A stretch of 64,000 nt of DNA from Sansalvadorimonas sp965221135 (GTDB lineage Bacteria; Pseudomonadota; Gammaproteobacteria; Pseudomonadales; Endozoicomonadaceae), in contig CBDCRZ010000100.1 of assembly GCA_965221135.1 (NCBI GenBank), positions 372,001 to 436,000 of the forward strand, given 5' to 3'. Below, piece by piece: positions 50,445-59,395 of this stretch. A program made the position numbers and the translations under genes. The notes beneath the pieces are model-generated. The model was given only the letters and a program-made list of their open reading frames with translations, made no database searches and was not told the origin of the DNA. Every line of letters starts with the position of its first letter. Position 1 is the first letter of the stretch.

Positions 50445-53273
50445 TTAATGCGCCAGAACAGGTTTAAGGAAGTGGCCGGTATGAGAGCCTTCTATCGCGG
50501 CAACTTCTTCCGGTGTACCTGTGGCAATAATCTGTCCGCCGCCATTACCACCTTCTGGCCCCAGATCGACAATCCAGTCAGCGGTTTTGATTACGTCGAG
50601 GTTGTGCTCAATCACCAATACGGTATTGCCGTGGTCGCGCAGACGATGAAGAACTTTCAGCAGTAACTGAATGTCTTCAAAGTGCAGGCCGGTGGTGGGT
50701 TCATCCAGAATGTAGAAGGTCTGGCCGGTATCCCGCTTGGAGAGTTCTTTGGCCAGCTTCACCCGTTGTGCTTCACCGCCAGAAAGGGTTGTGGCGTTCT
50801 GTCCCAGATGAATATACGACAGGCCTACATCCATCAGGGTTTCCAGCTTACGCCTCAGGGCAGGAATAGCCTCGAAGAAAGGCAGTGCCTCTTCAACGGT
50901 CATATCCAGCACTTCATCAATGCCTTTGCCCTTGTACTTCACTTCCAGGGTTTCCCGGTTATAACGCTTGCCCTTACAGACGTCGCAGGGCACGTAGATA
51001 TCCGGCAGGAAGTGCATCTCAACCTTTATCACACCATCGCCCTGACAGGCTTCGCAGCGTCCCCCTTTCACGTTAAAGCTGAAACGCCCGGGTTTATAAC
51101 CACGGGAGCGGGCTTCCTGTGTGCCGGCAAAGAGTTCACGTATAGGAGTGAAAATGCCGGTATAGGTAGCCGGGTTGGAGCGAGGTGTACGGCCGATAGG
51201 ACTCTGGTCAATATCAATGACTTTATCGACCTGCTCAATACCTTTCAGGTCTTTCCATGGGGCAGAGGTGAGGGTTGTTGCACCGTTCAGCTTCTCCCCA
51301 AGAATCGGGTAAAGCGTACCGTTTACCAGGGTGGACTTACCTGAGCCGGATACACCGGTTACACAGGTCAGCAGACCAAGAGGTACTGTCAGGGTGACAT
51401 TTTTCAGGTTGTTGCCAGTACAGCCAGACAGCGTCAGTAGATGCTCATTGTTTACAGGGATGCGTTTCTCGGGAATATCTATACGACGTTTGCCTGATAG
51501 ATACTGGCCAGTAATGGAGTTTTCGTCCGCCATGATTTCGGCAGGTGTTCCGCTGGCAATAATTTGTCCACCGTGAACGCCGGCGCCCGGGCCGATATCA
51601 ACCACATGGTCGGCCATGCGAATAGCGTCTTCATCGTGTTCTACGACAATGACTGTGTTTCCAAGATCTCGAAGGCGGGTGAGGGTTTGCAGCAGGCGGT
51701 CGTTATCCCGCTGGTGCAGGCCAATCGATGGTTCGTCGAGGATGTACATGACACCCACAAGTCCCGCACCAATCTGGCTGGCCAGGCGAATACGCTGGGC
51801 TTCACCACCGGAGAGGGTATCAGCACTGCGGTCGAGGGTGAGATAGTTCAGGCCGACGTTGTTCAGGAAGGTCAGACGGTCCTGAATCTCTTTAAGAATC
51901 TTCTCGGCAATTTCACCTTTCTGGCCAGTGAGCTGCAAGGCGCTGAAGTGATTCAGCGCCCCCTCTACAGGGAGACTGGTGATGGCAGGCAGGGCTGTGT
52001 CTTCAATAAAGACATTACGAGACTCTTCCCGCAGACGTGTGCCTTTGCATTTGGGGCAGTTCTGGGTTGCCAGATATTTGCTCAGCTCTTCCCGTACAGA
52101 CTGGGATTCTGTGTCTTTAAAGCGGCGCTCAAAGTTGGGGATAATGCCTTCGAAGCGGTGGCGCTTTTTATAGATGTCACCACGGTCGTTGATGTAGCTG
52201 AAGTCGATCATCTCATCACCGGAGCCATGAAGGATGATCTGTTGATGTTCCGCAGAAAGATCATCAAAAGGTGTATCAATGGAAAACCCACAGTGGGCCG
52301 CCAGTGACTTCAACATATGGAAGTAATACACACTGCGTCTGTCCCAGCCGCGAATAGCACCCTCTGCCAGAGTGAACTCCGGGTTGTGGATAATGCGGTC
52401 CGGGTCAAAGAACTGTTTTACACCCAGTCCATCACAGCCCGGACAGGCGCCAGCGGGGTTGTTGAAGGAGAACAGGCGAGGTTCCAGCTCATTAATGCTG
52501 TAACCACACTCCGGGCAGGCGAAACGGGCGGAAAACACTATGTCTTCCTGGTCGGTGTCGTCCATAAAGCAGACAGACGCGAGGCCATCGGCAAGGTTCA
52601 GGGCTGTCTCAAAAGACTCGGCCAGTCGTAGTTGCAGGTCGTCCCGTACTTTCAAACGGTCTACGACGACTTCAATGGTGTGCTTTTTGTTCTTCTCCAG
52701 AGCAGGAGCCGTATCAAGGTCGGTGACAATACCGTTGATGCGGGCGCGGATAAAACCCTGACTCTTGAGTTCGCTGAACACATGCAGGTGCTCTCCTTTA
52801 CGGGCTCGAACGACGGGTGCCAGCACCATGATTTTGGCACCTTCCGGTAATTCGACTACCTTATCTACCATCTGGCTGACAGTTTGTGCTTCCAGCGGGT
52901 GATGGTGCCTGGGGCACTGGGGCGTTCCCACTCGTGCATATAACAGACGAAGGTAGTCGTAAATTTCGGTAATGGTACCGACTGTCGAGCGGGGGTTATG
53001 GCTGGTGGACTTCTGCTCGATGGAGATAGCCGGAGAGAGACCTTCAATATGGTCTACATCGGGCTTTTCCATCATGGAAAGGAACTGGCGGGCATAGGCC
53101 GACAGGGACTCCACATAACGGCGTTGGCCTTCGGCATAGAGCGTATCAAAAGCCAGTGATGATTTACCCGAACCGGAAAGACCGGTAATCACAATCAACT
53201 TGTCTCGGGGGAGATCAATGTCGATATTCTTGAGATTATGGGTGCGTGCGCCGCGTACGGTGATGGAATCCAC
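50445..53273 (-). CDS. uvrA: UvrABC excinuclease subunit A
   Basis: 942 aa (940 in E. coli). Two ABC ATPase halves are visible: Walker A G-L-S-G-S-G-K-S-S-L near residue 31 and G-V-S-G-S-G-K-S-T-L near 640, and two L-S-G-G-E-A-Q-R signatures. The zinc modules C-P-E-C...C-P-G-C and C-E-A-C...C-D-V-C are complete. UvrA finds bulky DNA damage and loads UvrB. In the 211-base gap to the divergent MFS gene I found no perfect CTGT-N8-ACAG LexA box. Confidence 0.98.
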   Translation of the reverse strand: MDSITVRGARTHNLKNIDIDLPRDKLIVITGLSGSGKSSLAFDTLYAEGQRRYVESLSAYARQFLSMMEKPDVDHIEGLSPAISIEQKSTSHNPRSTVGTITEIYDYLRLLYARVGTPQCPRHHHPLEAQTVSQMVDKVVELPEGAKIMVLAPVVRARKGEHLHVFSELKSQGFIRARINGIVTDLDTAPALEKNKKHTIEVVVDRLKVRDDLQLRLAESFETALNLADGLASVCFMDDTDQEDIVFSARFACPECGYSINELEPRLFSFNNPAGACPGCDGLGVKQFFDPDRIIHNPEFTLAEGAIRGWDRRSVYYFHMLKSLAAHCGFSIDTPFDDLSAEHQQIILHGSGDEMIDFSYINDRGDIYKKRHRFEGIIPNFERRFKDTESQSVREELSKYLATQNCPKCKGTRLREESRNVFIEDTALPAITSLPVEGALNHFSALQLTGQKGEIAEKILKEIQDRLTFLNNVGLNYLTLDRSADTLSGGEAQRIRLASQIGAGLVGVMYILDEPSIGLHQRDNDRLLQTLTRLRDLGNTVIVVEHDEDAIRMADHVVDIGPGAGVHGGQIIASGTPAEIMADENSITGQYLSGKRRIDIPEKRIPVNNEHLLTLSGCTGNNLKNVTLTVPLGLLTCVTGVSGSGKSTLVNGTLYPILGEKLNGATTLTSAPWKDLKGIEQVDKVIDIDQSPIGRTPRSNPATYTGIFTPIRELFAGTQEARSRGYKPGRFSFNVKGGRCEACQGDGVIKVEMHFLPDIYVPCDVCKGKRYNRETLEVKYKGKGIDEVLDMTVEEALPFFEAIPALRRKLETLMDVGLSYIHLGQNATTLSGGEAQRVKLAKELSKRDTGQTFYILDEPTTGLHFEDIQLLLKVLHRLRDHGNTVLVIEHNLDVIKTADWIVDLGPEGGNGGGQIIATGTPEEVAAIEGSHTGHFLKPVLAH

Positions 53274-53484
53274 AAAATAACTCCCACTGAGAACCGGTCG
53301 ATTGTAAAACAGTTCTCATCGGGAAGCATCCGCTGCCTTTGTGATTTAAGGTGGATTTGAGATTTGTGGTGAAAAGCTCAAAAAGGAACAAAATAATTCT
53401 CAGTTCCATTTGATAGGTGTTGCTTTTCCTTGGCACTGTTATGATTGCGGCTATTGGAGTGGCCAGAATTAAAATGACGTTATA

Positions 53485-54837
53485 ATGAATTCATTAGAAC
53501 TCAGGGCAGCGTCTTCGCTGTCTCTTGTCTTTGCCCTGCGCATGTTGGGGCTGTTTATGTTACTGCCGGTTCTGTCTGTCTATTCAGATCAGATTCAGGG
53601 TAGTACCCCTGCACTGATTGGTCTGGCGATTGGCGCTTATGGTTTAAGCCAGTCTCTGTTACAGATTCCCGCAGGTTTGCTCTCCGACCGTATTGGTCGA
53701 AAGCCCGTGATTATTGGTGGTTTGATTGTGTTTGCAGCGGGCAGCATGCTGGCGGCGAACAGTGAAACTATCGAAGGCATTATTGCTGGTCGCTTCCTGC
53801 AGGGTGCAGGAGCCATTGCTGCGGCTATCACTGCACTTCTGGCTGATTTAACCCGGGAAGAAAACCGCACCCGATCTATGGCTATGGTGGGCATGTCTAT
53901 AGGCATCTCTTTCTGTGTTGCCATGGTGCTTGGACCTCTGCTGGTGGAAGGCTGGGGTCTCTCCGGACTCTTCACTATTTCTGCGGTTATGGCGGTTTTC
54001 GCTATAGCACTGATTATCTGGGGTGTGCCGACACCTGTGCGGCAGAAAGCGAATCGGGAAACCGTGACGGCCGTTTCACAAATCAAAACCGTGATTCAGC
54101 ATAAGCAGTTACTGCGCCTGAACTTTGGTGTGTTTGTTCTGCATTTTGTATTGATGGCACTGTTTATTCATTTGCCGATAGCCCTGCAAAACCTGGCGGG
54201 CCTGCCCCGTGAAGATCATTGGTGGGTGTACCTGGTATCTATGGTGGTTTCGTTTATCGCCATGGTGCCTTTCATCATTATTGGTGAGAAGAAAAAGCTC
54301 ATTAAACAAGTGATGGCAGGTGCTATTGTTTTGCTGCTGGCAGCTCAGGCTTTGGCCTGGCAAAGTCAGGGTAGTCTGACCTGGCTTGTTGTCAGTGTGT
54401 TGTTGTTCTTTATGGCCTTTAATTATCTGGAAGCTACAATGCCTTCACTGGTGAGTCGTATTGCACCGGCAGGTAATCGGGGAACGGCTATGGGCGCTTT
54501 CTCTACATTCCAGTTCCTGGGTGCAGGTCTGGGTGGTGCAGTGTCCGGTTATGTGTATCAACAGGCCGGTGAGACGGGTATCTTTGTTCTGGTGGGAATT
54601 GCGACTGCCCTCTGGTGGTTATTGTCTGTTACCATGAAGAATCCCCCTTATGTCCGCAGTATTGTACTGGACCTTTTTCCGGTGGTGCCTGCAGAGGTCG
54701 ACCGGGTAAGAGATCGTCTTGCTACAGTGGCAGGCGTCAAGGAAGTTTCCTTGATCGCCGAAGAACAGACAGCTTATCTGAAAGTCGATAGTAAGCAGCT
54801 TGATGAACAGCATTTACGCCAGTATGGGGACTGGTAA
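53485..54837 (+). CDS. MFS transporter with C-terminal YAM domain (YajR-like)
   Basis: 450 aa, close to E. coli YajR (454). It has twelve hydrophobic helices and the MFS motif A between helices 2 and 3 as G-L-L-S-D-R-I-G-R-K-P. The last 65 residues form a small soluble domain with the beta-alpha pattern V-D-R-V-R-D-R-L-A-T-V-A-G-V-K-E-V, as in the ferredoxin-like YAM domain of YajR. Substrate unknown; drug or metabolite efflux is likely. The order uvrA, MFS, ssb is typical of pseudomonads and their relatives. Confidence 0.85.
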   Translation: MNSLELRAASSLSLVFALRMLGLFMLLPVLSVYSDQIQGSTPALIGLAIGAYGLSQSLLQIPAGLLSDRIGRKPVIIGGLIVFAAGSMLAANSETIEGIIAGRFLQGAGAIAAAITALLADLTREENRTRSMAMVGMSIGISFCVAMVLGPLLVEGWGLSGLFTISAVMAVFAIALIIWGVPTPVRQKANRETVTAVSQIKTVIQHKQLLRLNFGVFVLHFVLMALFIHLPIALQNLAGLPREDHWWVYLVSMVVSFIAMVPFIIIGEKKKLIKQVMAGAIVLLLAAQALAWQSQGSLTWLVVSVLLFFMAFNYLEATMPSLVSRIAPAGNRGTAMGAFSTFQFLGAGLGGAVSGYVYQQAGETGIFVLVGIATALWWLLSVTMKNPPYVRSIVLDLFPVVPAEVDRVRDRLATVAGVKEVSLIAEEQTAYLKVDSKQLDEQHLRQYGDW

Positions 54838-54865
54838 GGGTCAGTCATGTACAGACTGATTCCGG

Positions 54866-54893
54866 GCTCTTCCTACAGGGAGAAGAGCTTTTT
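54866..54893 (+). terminator. Rho-independent terminator after the MFS gene
   Basis: GCTCTTC, a 9-base loop, GAAGAGC and a T5 run. It separates the MFS gene from ssb. Confidence 0.75.
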
Positions 54894-54923
54894 AAACGAG
54901 TTAACTGAATATGGGAGAAAGCA

Positions 54924-55727
54924 ATGGCTCGCAGTGGTATCAATAAGGTCATACTGGTGGGTAATCTTGGTGGGGACCCGGAGGTTCGCTACACCCCGAA
55001 TGGCAGTGCTGTTGCCAATCTGAGCATTGCGACCGGTGAGTCCTGGATCGACAAGAACACCAATCAGAAGCAGGAACGTACCGAATGGCACCGTGTTGCT
55101 ATTTTCGGCAAGCTGGCAGACATTGCTGGTCAGTACCTGCGTAAAGGTTCCAAGGTGTACATTGAAGGCAAGTTGCAGACCCGCAAATGGCAGGATCAGT
55201 CGGGTAACGACCGTTACACTACTGAAGTTGTTGTAGATGGTTTTGATGGTCAGATGCAGATGCTGGACTCCCGTCAGCAAGACGGTGGTGCAGGCATGGG
55301 TGGCGGCAACGCTGGTGGTGGCTATGGCCAACAGCAGTCACGTCAGTCTGCACCTCAGCAGCAGGCTTCAGCCCCTCAACAGGGTTATGGTAACGCACCT
55401 CAACAGCGTGCTACTCAGGCACCTGCTCCTCAACAGAGTCAGGCTCCTCAGCAGAGTCAGGCTCCTCAACAGAGTCAGGCTCCTCAGCAGAATCAGGCTC
55501 CTCAGCAGAATCAGGCTCCTCAACAGAGTCAGGCTCCTCAGCAGAATCAGGGTTACGGTCAGAGCCAGAACCAGAACTTTAACCAGAACCAAAACCAGGC
55601 CGCTCCACAAGGGCAGCAGGGTGGTGGCTATGGTCAGCGTCAGGCACCTGCTCAGCAGCAACAGGCACAGCAGCCTGCACCTGCAGCAGCCGGTTTTGAT
55701 GACTTCGATGATGACATCCCGTTCTAG
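54924..55727 (+). CDS. ssb: Single-stranded DNA-binding protein with long Q/P-rich tail
   Basis: 267 aa, well above the usual 170-190. The N-terminal OB-fold (about residues 1-110) is standard: M-A-R-S-G-I-N-K-V-I-L-V-G-N-L-G and W-H-R-V-A-I-F-G-K-L-A. The linker holds about seven copies of the hexapeptide Q-Q-[SN]-Q-A-P, then other Gln-rich sequence. The acidic tip D-D-F-D-D-D-I-P-F, which docks partner proteins, is intact. It binds single-stranded DNA in replication and repair. GAGAAAG precedes the ATG. Confidence 0.95.
   Translation: MARSGINKVILVGNLGGDPEVRYTPNGSAVANLSIATGESWIDKNTNQKQERTEWHRVAIFGKLADIAGQYLRKGSKVYIEGKLQTRKWQDQSGNDRYTTEVVVDGFDGQMQMLDSRQQDGGAGMGGGNAGGGYGQQQSRQSAPQQQASAPQQGYGNAPQQRATQAPAPQQSQAPQQSQAPQQSQAPQQNQAPQQNQAPQQSQAPQQNQGYGQSQNQNFNQNQNQAAPQGQQGGGYGQRQAPAQQQQAQQPAPAAAGFDDFDDDIPF
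55429..55550 (+). repeat. 18-base tandem repeat in the ssb linker
   Basis: About seven copies of CAACAGAGTCAGGCTCCT with C/A third-base and S/N changes, coding Q-Q-S-Q-A-P. The unit is in frame, so copy number can vary without loss of the essential C-terminus. Confidence 0.85.
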
Positions 55728-55792
55728 GGCAGGACTTTAAAAGAGCATTGATGAAACCGTATAACCGGTTGAATGAATACTGATGTCAGCTA

Positions 55793-55824
55793 CACAAAAG
55801 GCTCGCTTATGCGGGCCTTTTGTT
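55793..55824 (+). terminator. Rho-independent terminator after ssb
   Basis: ACAAAAGGCTCGC, a short loop, GCGGGCCTTTTGT and further T residues. It lies about 65 bases after the ssb stop. Confidence 0.7.
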
Positions 55825-56023
55825 TGAATGAATTTAATAGCGCCTCCACGATATCAAAAGTGCATCCCTATCTCTTTGCGGGTTGCAAACCTCTCGACTA
55901 ATCTCTCTGGCAGCACATTAAGGATGTTGATAGAGCACGTACAGCAGCGTGCCACAGAAAGCGAAACAGGGCAGGGAAGACAGCGTGCAATAGATTGGTT
56001 TGCGTTCTTGCAGGTGGGGCTTC

Positions 56024-59000
56024 ATGTGGTCATCGATCCGCAACAAAATCGTTCTATTTGCCATAGTTCCAATTACCCTTATCTACAGCACAATCTTTGC
56101 TCTTCATATTCTCGAGAATCTGCGCGTTTCGCGAACGGGAGTGGAGGAGTTTATGGAGCAGCAGGCCGGACACTTTGCCGGGTTGCTGAATAATCACCTC
56201 CGTTTCCTGGAAGCGATTGGCGAAACCCTCTCCCAGAATATTGAACAGTTAACTCCTTTTGATCTTCCTGGTCGAGGCATTGCGGCAGATCTCTCCGGTG
56301 TTCAGGTTGATAGCGAAACACGGGAATTAATTGGCAGTACCCTGAGTCACGATAAAGCTATTCACTCGGTGCTTGTTGGAACACCCGGGGCGGGTACAGT
56401 TTTCTCCTATAACGATAAAGGGCTGGACGAAAATAATTGGCCCGGTACCGCTTTGCCGCCGACGAAAGGAAATTCCTGGGGGTGGAGTCGTCCGTTTCGA
56501 TGTCCGTTGAGCGGTGAAAGCATTGTCACCTATCAAGTGCCGAGAATGCAGAACCTGTATTTCTCGGTGAAGGTGCAGAGTTTTCTAGAGCTTTTGCAAA
56601 AAGATAACCCCCGTCAACTTCGCTTCGTTATTGTTGATCGCAGTAGTTATTTTATTCACTCGGATATGCGCTCCACCCGGCCTGATATGTCACTGGCTGC
56701 CACAGCGAGCCGTTTGAATTCGGATTCTTTACGCCACCTGGTAAATGGTCCAATTAAAGAAGGCCGGCGGGGGCTTGAAACGGTGTTCTTCAGGGATTGG
56801 CCTACCTGGTATTTTGCCAGCCCGGTGCCGCAAGCCGGGTGGATGCTTCTGACTCATATTCGAGAAACCTATGCCCTCGGAGAGGCCCGCCAGTCGGCAC
56901 TGTACAGTGCGGGGTTGCTGTTGCTGGCACTGTTGCTGATAAGTGCAGGGGTATTGAAGGTATCAGGTTTTATCACTCGTCCTCTAGTCCGATTGGCCCT
57001 GGCTGTTGATGGTTTGGGGGACGGTCATTGGGAGTTACCTGTCCAGCATGATTCAAAAGATGAAACCGGACGACTCGCTCGTAGTATTTCAGCCATGGCA
57101 CAACGGTTGTCCGAACGTGATGATGCACTGAAGGATTTGCGAGCCAGTAATATCAGCCATATGGCTTCCCGACTGCGGGGGCGTTACTTCTATTACATGC
57201 TTGATGATCAAGGGCGGATTAATTATATCAGCCCCTCCGTGAGTCATATTCTTGGGTTCACGCCGGAAGATCTCTTGTCACAGCTTTTTACATTCTTTAC
57301 TGGCTCCCAAAGTCACCGACTTATCAGGCCTGTTATTCGGGATATTTTAAAAGGCGGACAGCAGGAAGATGCCATACAGGTAGAGCTGCCCCATAAAGGA
57401 GGTGGCTTTCGTACAATTGAAATTATTAATGTGCCGGTGGTCGAACCGGGTGGGCGTGTCAGCGGTGTTGAGGGCATGGGGCACGATGTCACCCAATTGG
57501 TGAGTGATAATAAAAAATTCCGGGGACTGCTGGAGGCTGCACCGGATGCCATCGTGATTACAGATCCTGATGAAAATATTATTCTGGTGAATGCCCGGGC
57601 CGAAGACATGTTTGGATACCGGCGGCAGGATCTGGTTGGCAGCCCGCTTTCCATGTTGAATAAAAAACACACTGGCATGCTGTTATCCAGACCTTCAGGT
57701 ATAGGAGGGGAGGGTTTACAGCAAGGTTCGTTACAGCAGGGCTTTGAGACAATTTGTCGGCGACAGGACGCGAGCATTTTTCCTGCGGAATTAACGTCTA
57801 ATCCTCTCGAAACTGATGATGGCACCCTGATTATGATTGCGATTCGGGATATAACCGACCGCAAACATATTGAGCGGGACTTACGACAAGCTCGGGACAA
57901 AGCCCGTGCTGCTGATATGGCCAAGAGTCAGTTTCTCTCCAATATGAGCCATGAGCTGCGCACACCACTCAACGGTATTCTTGGTCATGTGCAGTTGTTA
58001 CTGCGTCTGGAGAAGCTGCAACCTGGCCAGCGAGAGAGCCTGGAAACTGTTGAGGACTGCGGTAAGCATTTGCTGGTGCTGATTAACGATGTGTTGGATC
58101 TCACCAAGATTGAAAGTACAGGGGCCCAGGTGCAGTTTCAGCCTGTGCGGTTAAGACCGGTACTTGATAAGGCCTGCCATATTCTTCGGCCGCGGTCAGA
58201 CCGTAAAGGCCTGAAGTTTGAGCTGAGTGTGGATGAGAACCTGCCTTCTGTTATTTTGATGGATGCCACCAAACTGCGTCAGATTCTGATAAACCTTTTG
58301 GGGAATGCCATCAAGTTTACCGATAACGGGCAGGTGCAACTGAAGGTTATGCAAGACGGTGAACGCATAGTTTATATCGTCAGCGATACCGGTGTTGGTA
58401 TCGAGGTTGATGACCAGGATAAAATTTTTTCACCCTTTCATCAGGTGGATTTTCAGGGTCACCCTGGAGGAACCGGACTTGGACTGGCCATTTGCCAGCG
58501 GCTGGTATCGGCACTCGGGGGGGCGCTGAAAGTCTCCAGTGCTCCGGGCTGTGGCAGCCGGTTCTATTTTTCACTTCCTTTACGTCGGGCTGTTTTAAAT
58601 GAAGACCTGGAAGCCAGTGCCAACAGTCTGGATGCCTGTGCTCTGCAGATACCACAGGGGCATAATATTAGTGTTTTGATTGTGGATGATAGTCGTATAA
58701 ATAGAGAGCTTCTGGTTCGTCTTCTGGCCAGTGCTGGTTTTGAAACCAAGGAAGCTGTGAACGGTCGGGATGCCCTCAACAGCATTCAGACGCGACAACC
58801 TGACCTGATATTGATGGATATTCGAATGCCTGTCATGAATGGTACAGATGCCGTGCGCCAGCTGAGACGCAATAATAACCATGTCCCTGTCATTGCTGTG
58901 ACAGCCAGTGTTGAGCCCATGCAGCAGGAGCGCTTTAAGAAAGCAGGCTTCGATGATTATGTCGGTAAGCCCTTTCGGGTTGATGAACTGTTCCTGAAAA

Positions 59001-59395
59001 TCGAAAAAATCCTGCACGTGCATTTTCAACGGCTTGCGGGTAGCGGTGTTGGCAGCACGACTGATGGACGATCCTCTGAATCGACAAATCTGGAAGAGCT
59101 GCCCGTATCTGCATTAGAAATTGATCCCATGATCGAGGCTTTGCGCGAAGCCGCAGACGTTGGTGATATTGATCGGGTTAAAGCCATTACCCGGGAGCTG
59201 CAAAATCATCCGGCTTGTCAGGGATTTGTCCATAGGTTGGAAGAACTATGCAGTACTTTCTCTTTCGATACGCTGGAGACCATTTGTCAGGAGGCAGACA
59301 ATAAACGCCAACAGGATAAAGAGATAATATCTGCAGAGTTTGTTTCTACAAGGTCTGGAGAAGGCGGCGATAAACGAAAAAAACCAGAATCATAA
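56024..59395 (+). CDS. Hybrid sensor histidine kinase with PAS domains and receiver
   Basis: 1123 aa from ATG 56024 (M-W-S-S-I-R-N-K), with GGTGGGG upstream; the longer frame is less likely. Helix 1 is at residues 9-28, a periplasmic sensor region of about 260 residues follows, helix 2 is near 290-315, then a HAMP domain. Two PAS domains follow (Y-I-S-P-S-V-S-H-I-L-G-F and A-P-D-A-I-V-I-T-D-P). The HisKA H-box is S-N-M-S-H-E-L-R-T-P-L-N-G near 640. The ATPase part has N-A-I-K-F-T, D-T-G-V-G-I and G-G-T-G-L-G-L. The receiver starts near 880 with V-D-D-S-R-I-N-R, has the phospho-acceptor in L-M-D-I-R-M-P-V-M-N-G, and a conserved lysine in V-G-K-P-F. A C-terminal tail of about 120 residues may be a phosphotransfer-like helix bundle, but no H-box His is clear. 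No response regulator gene adjoins. Confidence 0.88.
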   Translation: MWSSIRNKIVLFAIVPITLIYSTIFALHILENLRVSRTGVEEFMEQQAGHFAGLLNNHLRFLEAIGETLSQNIEQLTPFDLPGRGIAADLSGVQVDSETRELIGSTLSHDKAIHSVLVGTPGAGTVFSYNDKGLDENNWPGTALPPTKGNSWGWSRPFRCPLSGESIVTYQVPRMQNLYFSVKVQSFLELLQKDNPRQLRFVIVDRSSYFIHSDMRSTRPDMSLAATASRLNSDSLRHLVNGPIKEGRRGLETVFFRDWPTWYFASPVPQAGWMLLTHIRETYALGEARQSALYSAGLLLLALLLISAGVLKVSGFITRPLVRLALAVDGLGDGHWELPVQHDSKDETGRLARSISAMAQRLSERDDALKDLRASNISHMASRLRGRYFYYMLDDQGRINYISPSVSHILGFTPEDLLSQLFTFFTGSQSHRLIRPVIRDILKGGQQEDAIQVELPHKGGGFRTIEIINVPVVEPGGRVSGVEGMGHDVTQLVSDNKKFRGLLEAAPDAIVITDPDENIILVNARAEDMFGYRRQDLVGSPLSMLNKKHTGMLLSRPSGIGGEGLQQGSLQQGFETICRRQDASIFPAELTSNPLETDDGTLIMIAIRDITDRKHIERDLRQARDKARAADMAKSQFLSNMSHELRTPLNGILGHVQLLLRLEKLQPGQRESLETVEDCGKHLLVLINDVLDLTKIESTGAQVQFQPVRLRPVLDKACHILRPRSDRKGLKFELSVDENLPSVILMDATKLRQILINLLGNAIKFTDNGQVQLKVMQDGERIVYIVSDTGVGIEVDDQDKIFSPFHQVDFQGHPGGTGLGLAICQRLVSALGGALKVSSAPGCGSRFYFSLPLRRAVLNEDLEASANSLDACALQIPQGHNISVLIVDDSRINRELLVRLLASAGFETKEAVNGRDALNSIQTRQPDLILMDIRMPVMNGTDAVRQLRRNNNHVPVIAVTASVEPMQQERFKKAGFDDYVGKPFRVDELFLKIEKILHVHFQRLAGSGVGSTTDGRSSESTNLEELPVSALEIDPMIEALREAADVGDIDRVKAITRELQNHPACQGFVHRLEELCSTFSFDTLETICQEADNKRQQDKEIISAEFVSTRSGEGGDKRKKPES

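Noticed and set aside
53274..53484. LexA (SOS) box between uvrA and the MFS gene
   Set aside because: No CTGT-N8-ACAG was found. The nearest match, CGGT then ACAG, has a 10-base spacing.
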